Positions 42,811-50,615 of a DNA stretch of 64,000 bases are shown here, in pieces. The notes below the pieces were generated by a model. That model saw only the letters and a list, made by a program, of their open reading frames with translations, did not search any database and was not told where the DNA came from. The DNA lies in the NCBI RefSeq assembly GCF_001280125.1, contig NZ_LGEG01000225.1:26329-90328 (forward strand), given 5' to 3'. Source of the DNA: Streptomyces sp. NRRL F-6492 (lineage in GTDB: Bacteria; Actinomycetota; Actinomycetes; Streptomycetales; Streptomycetaceae). Both the position numbers and the translations under genes were made by a program. Numbering within the stretch: the stretch's first letter is position 1; each line of letters begins with the position of its first letter.

Positions 42811-44199
42811 GTGGCGCTCCACGAGATGAAGGCCCCGACGAGGGCCGACGCGCGGACGGACGTGTTCGCCTCGCCGCTCAGCGAGCGGGTGCTGCCGAAG
42901 TACCGCATGCCCGAGGAGCCCTCCCTCCCCGAGGCCGTCTACGCGATGCTCCACAACGAGCTGCTGCTCGACGGGAACGCGGCGCAGAACCTGGCGACGT
43001 TCTGCACGACCTGGTCGGACGACGAGGTCCGCCGGCTGATGGACGAGTGCCTCGACAAGAACATGATCGACAAGGACGAGTACCCGCAGACCGCCGAGAT
43101 CGAGGCGCGGTGCGTGAACATCCTGGCCGATCTGTGGAACGCCCCGGAGGTTTCGGGCCGCGCGGCCATGGGCTGCTCCACCACCGGCTCCAGCGAGGCC
43201 GCCATGCTGGGCGGCCTGGCCCTGAAGTGGCGGTGGCGGGAGCGGCGCAGGGCCGAGGGCAAGCCCGTCGACCGGCCCAACATCGTCGCCGGGCCGGTGC
43301 AGATCTGCTGGGACAAGTTCGCCCGCTACTTCGACGTCGAGCTGCGCCAGGTCCCCCTGGAGGACGGCGCGACCGGCCTGCGGCCGCACCAGCTGCGCGC
43401 GTACGTCGACGAGAACACGATCGGCGTCGTCGCGATCCTCGGCGTCACCTTCACCTGCGACTACGAGCCGGTCGCGGAGATCGCGGCCGAGCTGGACCGG
43501 ATCCAGGAGGAGACGGGGCTCGACGTACCGATCCACGTCGACGCCGCCAGCGGCGGCTTCGTCGCCCCCTTCCTCCACCGGGACCTGGTCTGGGACTTCC
43601 GGCTCGAACGGGTCTCCTCCATCAACGCCTCGGGGCACAAGTACGGCCTCGCGCCCCTCGGCGTGGGCTGGGCGGTCTGGCGCACCGCGGACCTGCTGCC
43701 GAAGGACCTGGTGTTCGACGTGAACTACCTCGGCGGCGACCTCCCGACCTTCGCCCTCAACTTCTCCCGGCCCGGCGGCGAGATCGTCGCCCAGTACTAC
43801 AACTTCCTGCGCCTGGGGCGGGCCGGCTACCGGCGCGTCCAGGGGGTCTGCGCGGAGACCGCCCGGTACCTGGCCGGGCAGGTGGCCGAGATGGGCCCGT
43901 TCACCCTGCTCTACGACGGGCAGGGGGCGCTGCCGGCCGTCTCGTACACCCTCACCGATCCGGCGGGCGCGGGCTTCAGCCTGTACGACCTCTCCGACCA
44001 GCTCCGGATGCGCGGCTGGCAGGTCCCCTCGTACCCGCTGCCCGCCGACCGGCAGGAGACCGTGATCCAGCGGGTCCTGATCCGGCACGGGGTGGGCCGG
44101 GACGAGGTCGACCTGCTCGCCCGGGACATGCGGCACTCCCTGGAGCGCCTCACGCGGGGCAGGCCGGCGGACTCGGAGCGCGCGGGCTTCCACCACTGA
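42811..44199 (+). CDS. gad: Glutamate decarboxylase
   Basis: 462 residues from GTG 42811 (GAAGGGG 6 bases upstream). It is a PLP enzyme of the GadA/B type: 'CSTTGSSEAAMLGGLALKWRW' (cofactor phosphate), 'PIHVDAASGGFVAPF' (Asp-Ala to the pyridine ring) and 'SINASGHKYGLAPLG' with the Schiff-base lysine at 277, matching the position in E. coli GadB. It turns glutamate into GABA with proton consumption. A GadC-like antiporter lies 5 kb upstream at 36315-37784. The C-terminus (RLTRGRPADSERAGFHH) ends in His-His like GadB, where that tail closes the active site at neutral pH. Confidence 0.93.
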   Translation: MALHEMKAPTRADARTDVFASPLSERVLPKYRMPEEPSLPEAVYAMLHNELLLDGNAAQNLATFCTTWSDDEVRRLMDECLDKNMIDKDEYPQTAEIEARCVNILADLWNAPEVSGRAAMGCSTTGSSEAAMLGGLALKWRWRERRRAEGKPVDRPNIVAGPVQICWDKFARYFDVELRQVPLEDGATGLRPHQLRAYVDENTIGVVAILGVTFTCDYEPVAEIAAELDRIQEETGLDVPIHVDAASGGFVAPFLHRDLVWDFRLERVSSINASGHKYGLAPLGVGWAVWRTADLLPKDLVFDVNYLGGDLPTFALNFSRPGGEIVAQYYNFLRLGRAGYRRVQGVCAETARYLAGQVAEMGPFTLLYDGQGALPAVSYTLTDPAGAGFSLYDLSDQLRMRGWQVPSYPLPADRQETVIQRVLIRHGVGRDEVDLLARDMRHSLERLTRGRPADSERAGFHH

Positions 44200-44266
44200 G
44201 CCGGGCCGGGGAAGCGGTCAGGATCGGAGAAGCGCCGTGCGGGCGGGGGGAGTTAGCGTGAGGTCC

Positions 44267-44677
44267 ATGGACCTCACCATCCACACCACCGCCCTCCCGC
44301 ACGACGACCCGGACGCCGCCGTGTCCTTCTACCGCGACGCCCTCGGCTTCGAGGTCCGCGGCGACGTCGGGCAGGGGAACATGCGCTGGATCACGGTCGG
44401 CCCGGCCGGGCAGCCCGGCACGTCGATCCTGCTCGCGCCGCCCGCCGCCGATCCCGGCGTCACCGAGGAGGAGCGCCGCGTCGTCGCCGAGATGATGGCC
44501 AAGGGCACGTACGGCTGGATCCTCCTCGCCACCCGCGACCTCGGCACCGTCTTCGAGAAGGTCCGGGCCGCCGGCGCCGAGGTCGTCCAGGAGCCGACGG
44601 AGCAGCCGTACGGCATCCGCGACTGCGCCTTCCGCGACCCGGCGGGCAACCTGGTCCGCATCCAGGAACTCCGCTGA
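44267..44677 (+). CDS. VOC-family protein
   Basis: 136 residues from ATG 44267; a TAGCGT box (44254-44259) ends 7 bases upstream, so it may be leaderless. Two VOC modules: 'LTIHTTALPHDDPDAAVSFYRDALGFEVR' and 'YGWILLATRDLGTVFEKVRAAGAEVVQEP', closing 'DCAFRDPAGNLVRIQEL'. Possible metal ligands are His6 and the C-terminal Glu. It resembles glyoxalase/dioxygenase-like proteins of unknown substrate. It starts 67 bases after the glutamate decarboxylase stop, but its own promoter suggests separate control. Confidence 0.87.
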   Translation: MDLTIHTTALPHDDPDAAVSFYRDALGFEVRGDVGQGNMRWITVGPAGQPGTSILLAPPAADPGVTEEERRVVAEMMAKGTYGWILLATRDLGTVFEKVRAAGAEVVQEPTEQPYGIRDCAFRDPAGNLVRIQELR

Positions 44678-44713
44678 CCCGCCGATCTGTTGGATTTTAG
44701 GAGGGAGACCCTC

Positions 44714-44989
44714 ATGTGCCACCCCGCGTGGGCACGCGCCCGCACCTCGGCCGCCCTGGAGCGGACCGCCCCGGAGCGGACCGTCCCGGAGGAGACCGCC
44801 CCGGACCGGATCGTCCCGGAGGACGCCGCTCCGGATCCTGCCGTCCCTGTCCCCGTCCCCGTCCCCGTTCCCGCCGGGGCGCCGGGAGGGCGCGGCCGTC
44901 CTACCGGTCCGCACCGTCCGCCGCTCCGGAACCCCCCTGGCGCGCCAGGACCTCGGCGACCCGTGGCGGGCGGTACGAGGGTCCCTTGA
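44714..44989 (+). CDS. Small proline-repeat ORF running into the MazG-like relic
   Basis: The start is well marked: AGGAGGGAG about 9 bases before ATG 44714. The product begins MCHPAWARARTSAALE and then has six five-residue repeats of E/D-x-x-A/V-P type (ERTAP, ERTVP, EETAP, DRIVP, EDAAP, DPAVP) and a VP run. Third positions are almost all G/C up to about residue 50, then lose that bias where the frame becomes antisense to the broken MazG-like gene (44901 onward). So the first half looks like a real gene and the tail like readthrough after loss of an earlier stop. No family recognised. Confidence 0.45.
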   Translation: MCHPAWARARTSAALERTAPERTVPEETAPDRIVPEDAAPDPAVPVPVPVPVPAGAPGGRGRPTGPHRPPLRNPPGAPGPRRPVAGGTRVP

Positions 44990-45279
44990 GGACCTTGCCG
45001 TCCTCGCGCAGGACGGGGGGCGAGCACGGCGTCGAGGTCCACGCCGTGGACGAGGGCCGTGCCGTACGCGAGGTAGACGACGTCGGCCAGTTCGTGCGCG
45101 ATGTCCACGAGGCGGCCCGCCTCCGTCGCCTCCGCGACCTCGGCCACCTCCTCCTCCAGGAGCGCCTGGCGGTGCCGGGCCAGCTCCGGGGGGACGGCGG
45201 CCGGGCGGCCGGTGCCGGTGCCGAGGCCGAAGGCCCGGTGGAAGGCGCGGACCATGTCCTGGGGGGTGGGGGCGGTCAT
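44901..45279 (-). pseudogene. MazG-like nucleotide pyrophosphohydrolase, internally deleted
   Basis: ATG 45279 overlaps the ketoacyl synthase stop (ATGA). The first 87 residues are a normal MazG-like helical domain: 'MVRAFHRAFGLG', 'RQALLEEEVAEVAEATEAGRLVDIAHELADVVYLAYGTALVHGVDLDAVLA' includes the EEXXE metal motif. After DAVLA, at the G-run 45015-45020, the family's expected segment (EVHRSNMSKLG-type) is missing and the frame shifts; the normal C-terminus (VLREDGKVLKGPSYRPP, VAEVLARQGGS) continues in another frame to TAG at 44901. About 44 bases seem deleted. As sequenced it would make a wrong tail, so it is probably inactive. Confidence 0.72.
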
Positions 45280-46586
45280 GCGGTCGTCCTTTCGCGACGC
45301 AGGGCGAGCACCGCGTTGTGACCGCCGAAACCGAAGGAGTTGCCGAGGACGACGTCGCCGGAGTCCGGCAGCGGCCGCGGCACGTGCGTGACCAGGTCCA
45401 GGGCGCAGGCGTCGTCGAGGTCGTCGCAGCCGATCGTAGGGGGGATCCGGCCGTGGTGGAGCGTGAGCGCGGCGGCCACGGCCGCCACCGCCCCGGCGGC
45501 GCCCTGGAGGTGTCCGATGTTCCCCTTCACGGCGGTCACCGGCACGTCCTCGTTCTCTCCGAGGACCCGGCGCAGGGCCGTCGCCTCCGCCAGGTCGCCC
45601 TCCACGGTGGCGGTGGCGTGCGCGCTGACGTGGACGACGTCGGCCGGTGCGGCGCCGGCGTCGGCCAGCGCCCGGCGCAGGGCGCGCACGATCCCGGAGC
45701 CGGTGGGGTCGGGCGCGACGATGTGGTGGGCGTCGGCGGACAGGCCCCAGCCGGCCGCCTCGCAGTAGATCCGCGCGCCCCGGGCCCGCGCGTGCTCCTC
45801 GGACTCCAGGACGACCGTGGCGGCGCCCTCGCCGTGCACGAAGCCGTCCCGGTCCTTGGCGAAGGGGCGCGAGGCCCGGGCGGGCTCGTCGTTGCGCGTG
45901 GACAGGGCCCGCATCGCGGCGAAGGCGCCCATCACGGCGGGCGTGACGGCGGCCTCCGTCCCGCCCGCCACGACCACGTCGAGGTGTCCGTACCGGATGC
46001 GGTCGATCGCCTGCCCGATCGCCTCGGTGCCGGAGGCGCACGCGCTGACGACGGTGCGCGCCTCGCCGGTGATCCGCAGGTCGAGGGAGACCTGGGAGGC
46101 CGCCTGGGAGGGGACGGTCATGGCGGCGGTGAGCGGGGGCACGCCCCGGGGCCCCCTGTCGCGCAGCCTCCGGTCCCCCTCGACCAGGACGGGGGCGCCG
46201 CCGATGATGGTGCCGAGGCAGACCCCCACCCGGTCCGGGTCGAGGCCGCTCTCCCCGGTCCCCGAGGGGGCGAGTCCCGCGTCCCGCCAGGCCTCGCGGG
46301 CGGCGACCACGGCGAATCGGGCGGCGCGGTTCATGCGCCGGGCCGCGGCCGGGGGCAGCTGCCCCGCGGGGTCCTCGGGCACGGTCGCGGCGATGCGCAC
46401 GGGCAGGCCGGCGAACTCCTCGCCCTCCAGGGCCCGTACGCCGCTGCGGCCCTCCAGGAGCCCTTGCCAGAGCGCCGGGACGCCGGTGCCGAGCGGGGTG
46501 ATCGCGCCGAGTCCGGTGATCACGACCCGGCGCGGTGTCGTCCGGGTCGCTCCGGACCGGCCGCCGGACGGGGACGGGTGGTGCAT
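45276..46586 (-). CDS. Beta-ketoacyl-ACP synthase II-like enzyme (free-standing)
   Basis: 436 residues with thiolase fold and all catalytic residues: Cys183 in 'VVSACASGTEAI', His323 in 'VSAHATATVEGD' and His359 in 'VKGNIGHLQGAAGA'. The KGNIGHLQGAAG motif is as in FabF/KAS II, while HATATVEGD differs from the usual HGTSTPLND. It condenses acyl groups with malonyl-ACP. No ACP, FabD or FabG is nearby, so it is not the housekeeping set. It is divergent from the MmyB-type regulator and close to the N-oxygenase operon; it may elongate an acyl or polyketide starter for that pathway, by inference only. Confidence 0.88.
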   Translation of the reverse strand: MHHPSPSGGRSGATRTTPRRVVITGLGAITPLGTGVPALWQGLLEGRSGVRALEGEEFAGLPVRIAATVPEDPAGQLPPAAARRMNRAARFAVVAAREAWRDAGLAPSGTGESGLDPDRVGVCLGTIIGGAPVLVEGDRRLRDRGPRGVPPLTAAMTVPSQAASQVSLDLRITGEARTVVSACASGTEAIGQAIDRIRYGHLDVVVAGGTEAAVTPAVMGAFAAMRALSTRNDEPARASRPFAKDRDGFVHGEGAATVVLESEEHARARGARIYCEAAGWGLSADAHHIVAPDPTGSGIVRALRRALADAGAAPADVVHVSAHATATVEGDLAEATALRRVLGENEDVPVTAVKGNIGHLQGAAGAVAAVAAALTLHHGRIPPTIGCDDLDDACALDLVTHVPRPLPDSGDVVLGNSFGFGGHNAVLALRRERTTA

Positions 46587-46610
46587 GGGGATCTGCTTTC
46601 CTGTTGTCGC

Positions 46611-46662
46611 AATCGCTCAACTCCGCCGCTTTCGGCGGCAGTTGAATACCATCAAAGCGATT
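46611..46662. promoter_or_regulatory. Nested inverted repeats in the divergent promoter region
   Basis: AATCGCT (46611-46617) pairs with AGCGATT (46656-46662), enclosing CAACT-CCGCCG (46618-46628) and CGGCGG-C-AGTTG (46633-46644). It lies between the ketoacyl synthase and MmyB-type regulator genes and is a plausible operator for that regulator. Confidence 0.45.
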
Positions 46663-46678
46663 CCCCGGATCTCCGCGC

Positions 46679-46721
46679 AAGGTGATGAGGCTCTCGTCAC
46701 CTTTTTCGCGCGCGGTAGAAT
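46679..46721 (+). promoter_or_regulatory. Hairpin with T-run and -10 box before the MmyB-type gene
   Basis: AAGGTGA (46679-46685) pairs with TCACCTT (46697-46703), followed by more Ts: terminator-like. A TAGAAT -10 box follows at 46716-46721, giving a short leader with GGGGGAGGGG before the regulator ATG. Confidence 0.4.
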
Positions 46722-46752
46722 CGTGATCCATCGGGGGAGGGGATCGAAGAGC

Positions 46753-47514
46753 ATGGAACTGCCGCAGCTCCTGCGTGCCTGGCGGATCGACGCGGGTGCG
46801 AAGCTCGGACGGGAAAGGGCGATTCCGCAGAAGGAAGTCGCCGAAATCATGGGCGTGAGCGAGCGCTGGTACCGAAGTCTGGAGGCCGGGGACTCCGTAT
46901 CGCTTTCCAGTGACGTATTGGGACGGCTTTCCGCCGCACTCGTCCTGGGCCCCGACGAGCGGATGGTGCTTTACAGCCGTGCTCTCGCCGGCGCCGCCGG
47001 GATCGCCCTCGCGGACGAGACGGGCGAGACGGAGAGCCAGCTCGCGCTCCTGCACCTGGTCACGGCGCAGAGCGTTTTCCCGGCCTATCTCACCGACGGT
47101 TCCTGGAACATGCTGGGCTACAACACGCTCATGGCCGCCTGGTTCCCCTGGGTGCGCGAGCCGCACGCCAATCTCATGCGCTGGGCGCTGAACGACCCCT
47201 CAGCACGTGAGCAGATGATCGGCTGGCAGGAGCACGCGGAGGTGTACCTCGCGATGCTCCGGTTCGCCCTGGCCGCGAACGCCTCCCGTGACACCCCCCG
47301 CGCCGCCCCGCTCGGGGCGCTGCTCGACGGCGTGCTGCGGGACCCCGAGTGCCGCCGGCTGTGGGAGCGGAAGCCGAAGGTCGTCGCCTTCCGTCAGGGC
47401 CACCGGTACCGCCTCGACCTGCCGCACGTCTCGCCCGAGCGGATCACCGTGACCTCCCAGGTGCTTCTCCCCGCCTATCAACACGGCCTCCGCTGCGTCT
47501 TCCTGCTGCCGTAG
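46753..47514 (+). CDS. XRE-family regulator with MmyB-like ligand-binding domain
   Basis: 253 residues from ATG 46753. The N-terminal helix-turn-helix 'PQLLRAWRIDAGAKLGRERAIPQKEVAEIMGVSERWYRSLEAGDS' spans residues 4-50. The C-terminal PAS-like MmyB domain contains 'VFPAYLTDGSWNMLGYNTLMAAWFPWV', 'LMRWALNDPSAREQMIGWQEHAEVYLAMLRFAL', 'CRRLWERKPKVVAFRQGHRYRLDLPHV' and 'LLPAYQHGLRCVFLLP'. MmyB-like regulators control secondary metabolism in streptomycetes, and a relative binds a fatty acid. It is divergent from the ketoacyl synthase and directly upstream of the N-oxygenase operon, so it is the likely pathway-specific regulator. Two hairpins follow its stop. Confidence 0.87.
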   Translation: MELPQLLRAWRIDAGAKLGRERAIPQKEVAEIMGVSERWYRSLEAGDSVSLSSDVLGRLSAALVLGPDERMVLYSRALAGAAGIALADETGETESQLALLHLVTAQSVFPAYLTDGSWNMLGYNTLMAAWFPWVREPHANLMRWALNDPSAREQMIGWQEHAEVYLAMLRFALAANASRDTPRAAPLGALLDGVLRDPECRRLWERKPKVVAFRQGHRYRLDLPHVSPERITVTSQVLLPAYQHGLRCVFLLP

Positions 47515-47545
47515 GCCACACCCTACACACGGAATACCCGGTGTG

Positions 47546-47603
47546 AACCGGCAAGTTTTTGCCGGTTCCACCGTCGGCGACCGGCAATTTCCTGCCGGTC
47601 GCC
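47546..47603 (+). terminator. Two successive hairpins after the MmyB-type gene
   Basis: First stem 9 bp (47546-47554 with 47559-47567, GTTT loop); second stem 11 bp (47576-47586 with 47593-47603, 6-nt loop) followed by a T-rich TTTCCTTTTG. The second looks like a terminator. Both share the CCGGCAA/TTGCCGG-like core with the third repeat at 47662. Confidence 0.65.
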
Positions 47604-47661
47604 TTTCCTTTTGTACCGCTTCGGCTTCCGTCAACTCCGCGAACTCGGACAACTCCGCCCG

Positions 47662-47708
47662 GCGGCAAACTTTTGCCGCTTGACGGCCACTTGACCCGCT
47701 GGCAGCAT
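47662..47708 (+). promoter_or_regulatory. Promoter and adjacent inverted repeat of the N-oxygenase operon
   Basis: GCGGCAAA-CT-TTTGCCGC (47662-47679) abuts a -35 box TTGACG (47680-47685), 17-bp spacer and -10-like CAGCAT (47703-47708). The repeat shares its core with the two hairpins upstream, suggesting a recurring binding site or RNA element at this promoter. Confidence 0.5.
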
Positions 47709-47758
47709 CCTGGTCCCACGAACCATTTTCGGACAATCCCGAAGGTTTAAACGAAGCA

Positions 47759-48805
47759 ATGGCATTGCAATTTGCGAGTACGGCCAACCGGACCGTTCTC
47801 GCCCGCAGTCATCAGAAGCGCCTCGACCAGGTGTTCACCTCGGCGGAATACCAGCGGGCCGAATACCACGGAACCGAACACCGGCGAGCCGAATACCGCA
47901 GCCGTTTCCGCACCTGGGAGCGCGTCGCCACCGTCCGCAACAGCCCGATGCGGGCCCTGGAGGCCGACGGCGAGCTCTTCTTCAGCCCCGAACTCGTCCC
48001 CGCCCTCGCCCACCCGGTGCTCCGGCGCGCCGCACCGCACGTCCGCGAGACCGTGCTGATCCACCGCCTCTACGAGTACCTCCGGTTCACCATCGACCTG
48101 GAGCAGAGCGCGGTCATCCCGGTCACCGGGCACATCAGCCGCGGCATGTCCGGACTCGACCTGCCCGAGGCGATGCGCGCCGACGCGTTCAAGATCGTCA
48201 CGGACGAGGCCTGGCACGCCCAGTTCACCTACGAGATCCTCCGGCAGGTCCGCGACCGCACCGGCGTCGCCCCCGCCCTCCCGGACGCGCCCACGTTCAC
48301 CACCGAACTGGCCCGCGTCCACGACTCCCTGCCGCACGAGATCCGCGGCCTGGACGAGCTGCTCTTCGCCATCGTCAGCGAGACGCTCATCTCCTCCGTC
48401 CTGGAGGACCTGCCGCGCGACGAGCGGCTCCCCGAGGGGGTCCGCGAGATGGTGGCCGACCACGCGGTCGACGAGGCCAAGCACCACACGTACTTCTCGA
48501 CGCTGCTGCGCCACCTGTGGCCCGCGATGACCCGGCGGGAGCGGGAGCTGGCGGGCCCGTACATCCCGCGTCTGATCTTCGCGTTCCTGGAGCCCGACTG
48601 CGCGAGCGCGGCCCTGGGCCTGCGGGCCTCCGGCCTGACGGCCCAGGAGGTCGAGGAGGTCATGACCGACGTGTACGCGCGGGACGGGATCGTGGCCGAC
48701 GTGCGCCGCGGCGCCGCGCCCACCCTCCAGTACTTCCTCGAAGCGGGCGCGCTGGACCACGGCGCGACCCTGGAGGCCTTCCAGGAATCGGGGCTGGTCG
48801 CATGA
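47759..48805 (+). CDS. AurF-type di-iron N-oxygenase
   Basis: 348 residues. All seven di-iron ligands expected from AurF are present at near-identical spacing: Glu115 ('FTIDLEQSAV'), Glu150 and His153 ('VTDEAWHAQF'), Glu208 ('FAIVSETLI'), His235, Glu239 and His242 ('VADHAVDEAKHH'). AurF-like enzymes oxidise an amine to hydroxylamine, nitroso or nitro. The N-terminus has an unusual degenerate repeat region (AEYQRAEYHGTEHRRAEYRS). It is the first gene of a six-gene operon; its stop overlaps the reductase start (ATGA), and the reductase is the obvious electron donor. Substrate unknown. No strong Shine-Dalgarno; GAAGG lies 14 bases upstream. Confidence 0.9.
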   Translation: MALQFASTANRTVLARSHQKRLDQVFTSAEYQRAEYHGTEHRRAEYRSRFRTWERVATVRNSPMRALEADGELFFSPELVPALAHPVLRRAAPHVRETVLIHRLYEYLRFTIDLEQSAVIPVTGHISRGMSGLDLPEAMRADAFKIVTDEAWHAQFTYEILRQVRDRTGVAPALPDAPTFTTELARVHDSLPHEIRGLDELLFAIVSETLISSVLEDLPRDERLPEGVREMVADHAVDEAKHHTYFSTLLRHLWPAMTRRERELAGPYIPRLIFAFLEPDCASAALGLRASGLTAQEVEEVMTDVYARDGIVADVRRGAAPTLQYFLEAGALDHGATLEAFQESGLVA

Positions 48806-49731
48806 GGACGGCCATGGTCCGCTCGGCGCACGCCCTGACGCCGACGGTCAGCCGGTACCGGCTCACCCGCCCGTACGGCGGCGAACCGCTCCCGGCCGCC
48901 GAGCCCGGCCAGCACGTCACGCTGCGCGTCGGGCCGCGCGTCAAGACCTTCACGGTCGTGGCCGCCGGCGCCGAGGGCTACGAGCTGGCGGTCCGCAACC
49001 GCCACCGGGGCGACCGGCGCGACCACCTCTCGCCCCGCCTGTACGCCGGCGCGACCGTCAAGGTCTCCGCGCCGGCCGGCCGGTTCACCGCCGGACACCC
49101 GGCCCCCTTCACGCACTTCCTGGCCGCCGGCGTGGGCGTCAACCCCGTCCTCGCGGTCCTGGCCGGCGGACGGCTGCGCGGCTGGACGCTCGTGTACGTC
49201 GACCGGGGCGCGGACGAGTTCCCCTTCCTCGACCGCCTGCGGGAACTGGCCCGGGACCAGGGCGGCACCGTCGTCACCCACGACACCGCGACCGGGGGCC
49301 GCCCGGACTGGGCCGCGACCGTCGCCGCGATCCCGGCGGACGGCGTCGTCGGGGCGTGCGGCCCGCCCGCGATGGTCGCGGCCGTGCGCACCGCCGCCGA
49401 AGAGACCCCGGGGGAAAGGCTGTTGATCACCGACGGGCCCGCCTCCGCCACGGGGGAGGTCGCGGAGTCCGTGGAGGTGGAGTGCGCGAAGTCCGGCGTC
49501 ACCTTCGAGGCCACCCGGCACCAGCCGCTCCTCGACGCCCTCCACCGCAACGGCGTCGCCGTCCCCTTCTCCTGCCGCCAGGGCATCTGCGGGACGTGCG
49601 AGGTCGGGGTCCGCGCCGGGCGGATCGACCACCGCGACGAGGTGCTCACCGACGAGGAGAAGGCCGAGTCCGGCTACATGCTCCCGTGCGTCAGCAGGTC
49701 GATCGACCGCCGGCTCGTCCTCGACGTCTGA
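48802..49731 (+). CDS. Flavin reductase with C-terminal 2Fe-2S ferredoxin domain (phthalate-dioxygenase-reductase type)
   Basis: 309 residues. The N-terminal flavin domain ('PGQHVTLRVGPRVKTFTV') is followed by an NAD-binding domain ('THFLAAGVGVNPVLAVLAGG', 'VVGACGPPAMVAAVR') and a plant-type ferredoxin domain with Cys ligands in 'VPFSCRQGICGTCEVGV' and 'GYMLPCVS' (CX4CX2C...C). This order (FMN/NAD/2Fe-2S) is that of PDR/VanB reductases. It passes electrons from NAD(P)H to the di-iron N-oxygenase encoded just upstream, with which it is translationally coupled. Confidence 0.92.
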   Translation: MRTAMVRSAHALTPTVSRYRLTRPYGGEPLPAAEPGQHVTLRVGPRVKTFTVVAAGAEGYELAVRNRHRGDRRDHLSPRLYAGATVKVSAPAGRFTAGHPAPFTHFLAAGVGVNPVLAVLAGGRLRGWTLVYVDRGADEFPFLDRLRELARDQGGTVVTHDTATGGRPDWAATVAAIPADGVVGACGPPAMVAAVRTAAEETPGERLLITDGPASATGEVAESVEVECAKSGVTFEATRHQPLLDALHRNGVAVPFSCRQGICGTCEVGVRAGRIDHRDEVLTDEEKAESGYMLPCVSRSIDRRLVLDV

Positions 49732-49796
49732 CGCCCGTCCCCCACGCCCGACGCCCACCCCGCGGACCTCCACCCGCACCCACCGGGAAAGACCCC

Positions 49797-50615
49797 ATGA
49801 ACGACCTCATCTCCCGCTACACGGAACGGATCGGATTCGGCGGACCGCTGGAACCGACCCCCGCCTGCCTGCGACGGATCCACGAGGCGCACCTCTACCA
49901 CGTCCCCTTCGAGAACTTCAGCATGCACCGCAACGCCGAGCGCGGCCTCACCGACGAGGTGCTCCACGAGGCGATCGTGGACGGCCGCCGGGGCGGCATC
50001 TGCTTCGAGACGGGGCGGCTGATGGGGCGGCTGCTCGACGCGTGCGGATTCGCGTACGGGATCCGGCTCGGCAGCGGCTGCGACCCGCACCCGACCCCGG
50101 CCACCCACCAGGTCTTCGTCGTCGAACTCGACGGCGAGCGCCTGCTCTTCGACATCGGCTACGGCGCCAGGGGCCCCCGGGGCGTCCTCCCGCTCGTGGA
50201 CGGCGCGGAGCTGGCGCACCCGGCCCTCTCCACCCGGATCCGCCTCGACCGCGCCCCGGGCGCCCCGGTCTGGACGGTCTCGGTCAAGGAGCACGCGGTC
50301 GGAGCCGTCGACTGGCAGGACATCTACCGGTTCGTCGACGTCCCCGCCGCCGAACTCGACCTGGAGATGGCGCACTTCTACACCACGTCCTCCCCCCACA
50401 GTCTGCTCAACCGGCACAAGGTGGCGAGCATCCCCACCCCCGACGGCCGGGTGAGCGTACGGGACGGACACCTCACGGTCGTCGCGGACGGCCGCGGCAC
50501 CACCACCCCCATCACCGAGGACGCGGAACTCCAGGAGGTGGTGAGCCGCCGCTTCGGCCTCACCGTCTCCCCGCGGGACCTCGGCCTCGAAAGGCAAGGA
50601 CCATGCGCTTCCTGA
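49797..50615 (+). CDS. Arylamine N-acetyltransferase-like acyltransferase
   Basis: 272 residues with the NAT cysteine-protease-like triad: Cys69 in 'RRGGICFETG', His104 in 'TPATHQVFVV', Asp119 in 'LLFDIGYGARG'. The N-terminal 'HLYHVPFENFSMH' is the usual NAT motif. The active-site loop FETGRLM differs from the housekeeping FELNGLF, suggesting a special substrate. NATs move acyl groups from CoA to amines, hydroxylamines or hydrazines; in natural product clusters they can close amides. ATG 49797 is 65 bases after the reductase stop, with a GGGAAAG ribosome site. Here it may acylate the N-oxygenated product. Confidence 0.9.
   Translation: MNDLISRYTERIGFGGPLEPTPACLRRIHEAHLYHVPFENFSMHRNAERGLTDEVLHEAIVDGRRGGICFETGRLMGRLLDACGFAYGIRLGSGCDPHPTPATHQVFVVELDGERLLFDIGYGARGPRGVLPLVDGAELAHPALSTRIRLDRAPGAPVWTVSVKEHAVGAVDWQDIYRFVDVPAAELDLEMAHFYTTSSPHSLLNRHKVASIPTPDGRVSVRDGHLTVVADGRGTTTPITEDAELQEVVSRRFGLTVSPRDLGLERQGPCAS

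Noticed and set aside
44329..47166. 945-codon minus frame across VOC, MazG-like and ketoacyl synthase genes
   Set aside because: Only the first 87 MazG-like residues in this frame are genuine; the rest is antisense or shifted sequence.
47546..47603. CRISPR-like reading of the repeated hairpins
   Set aside because: Three repeats of different length with no unique spacers of constant size and no cas gene; better explained as terminators or operators.
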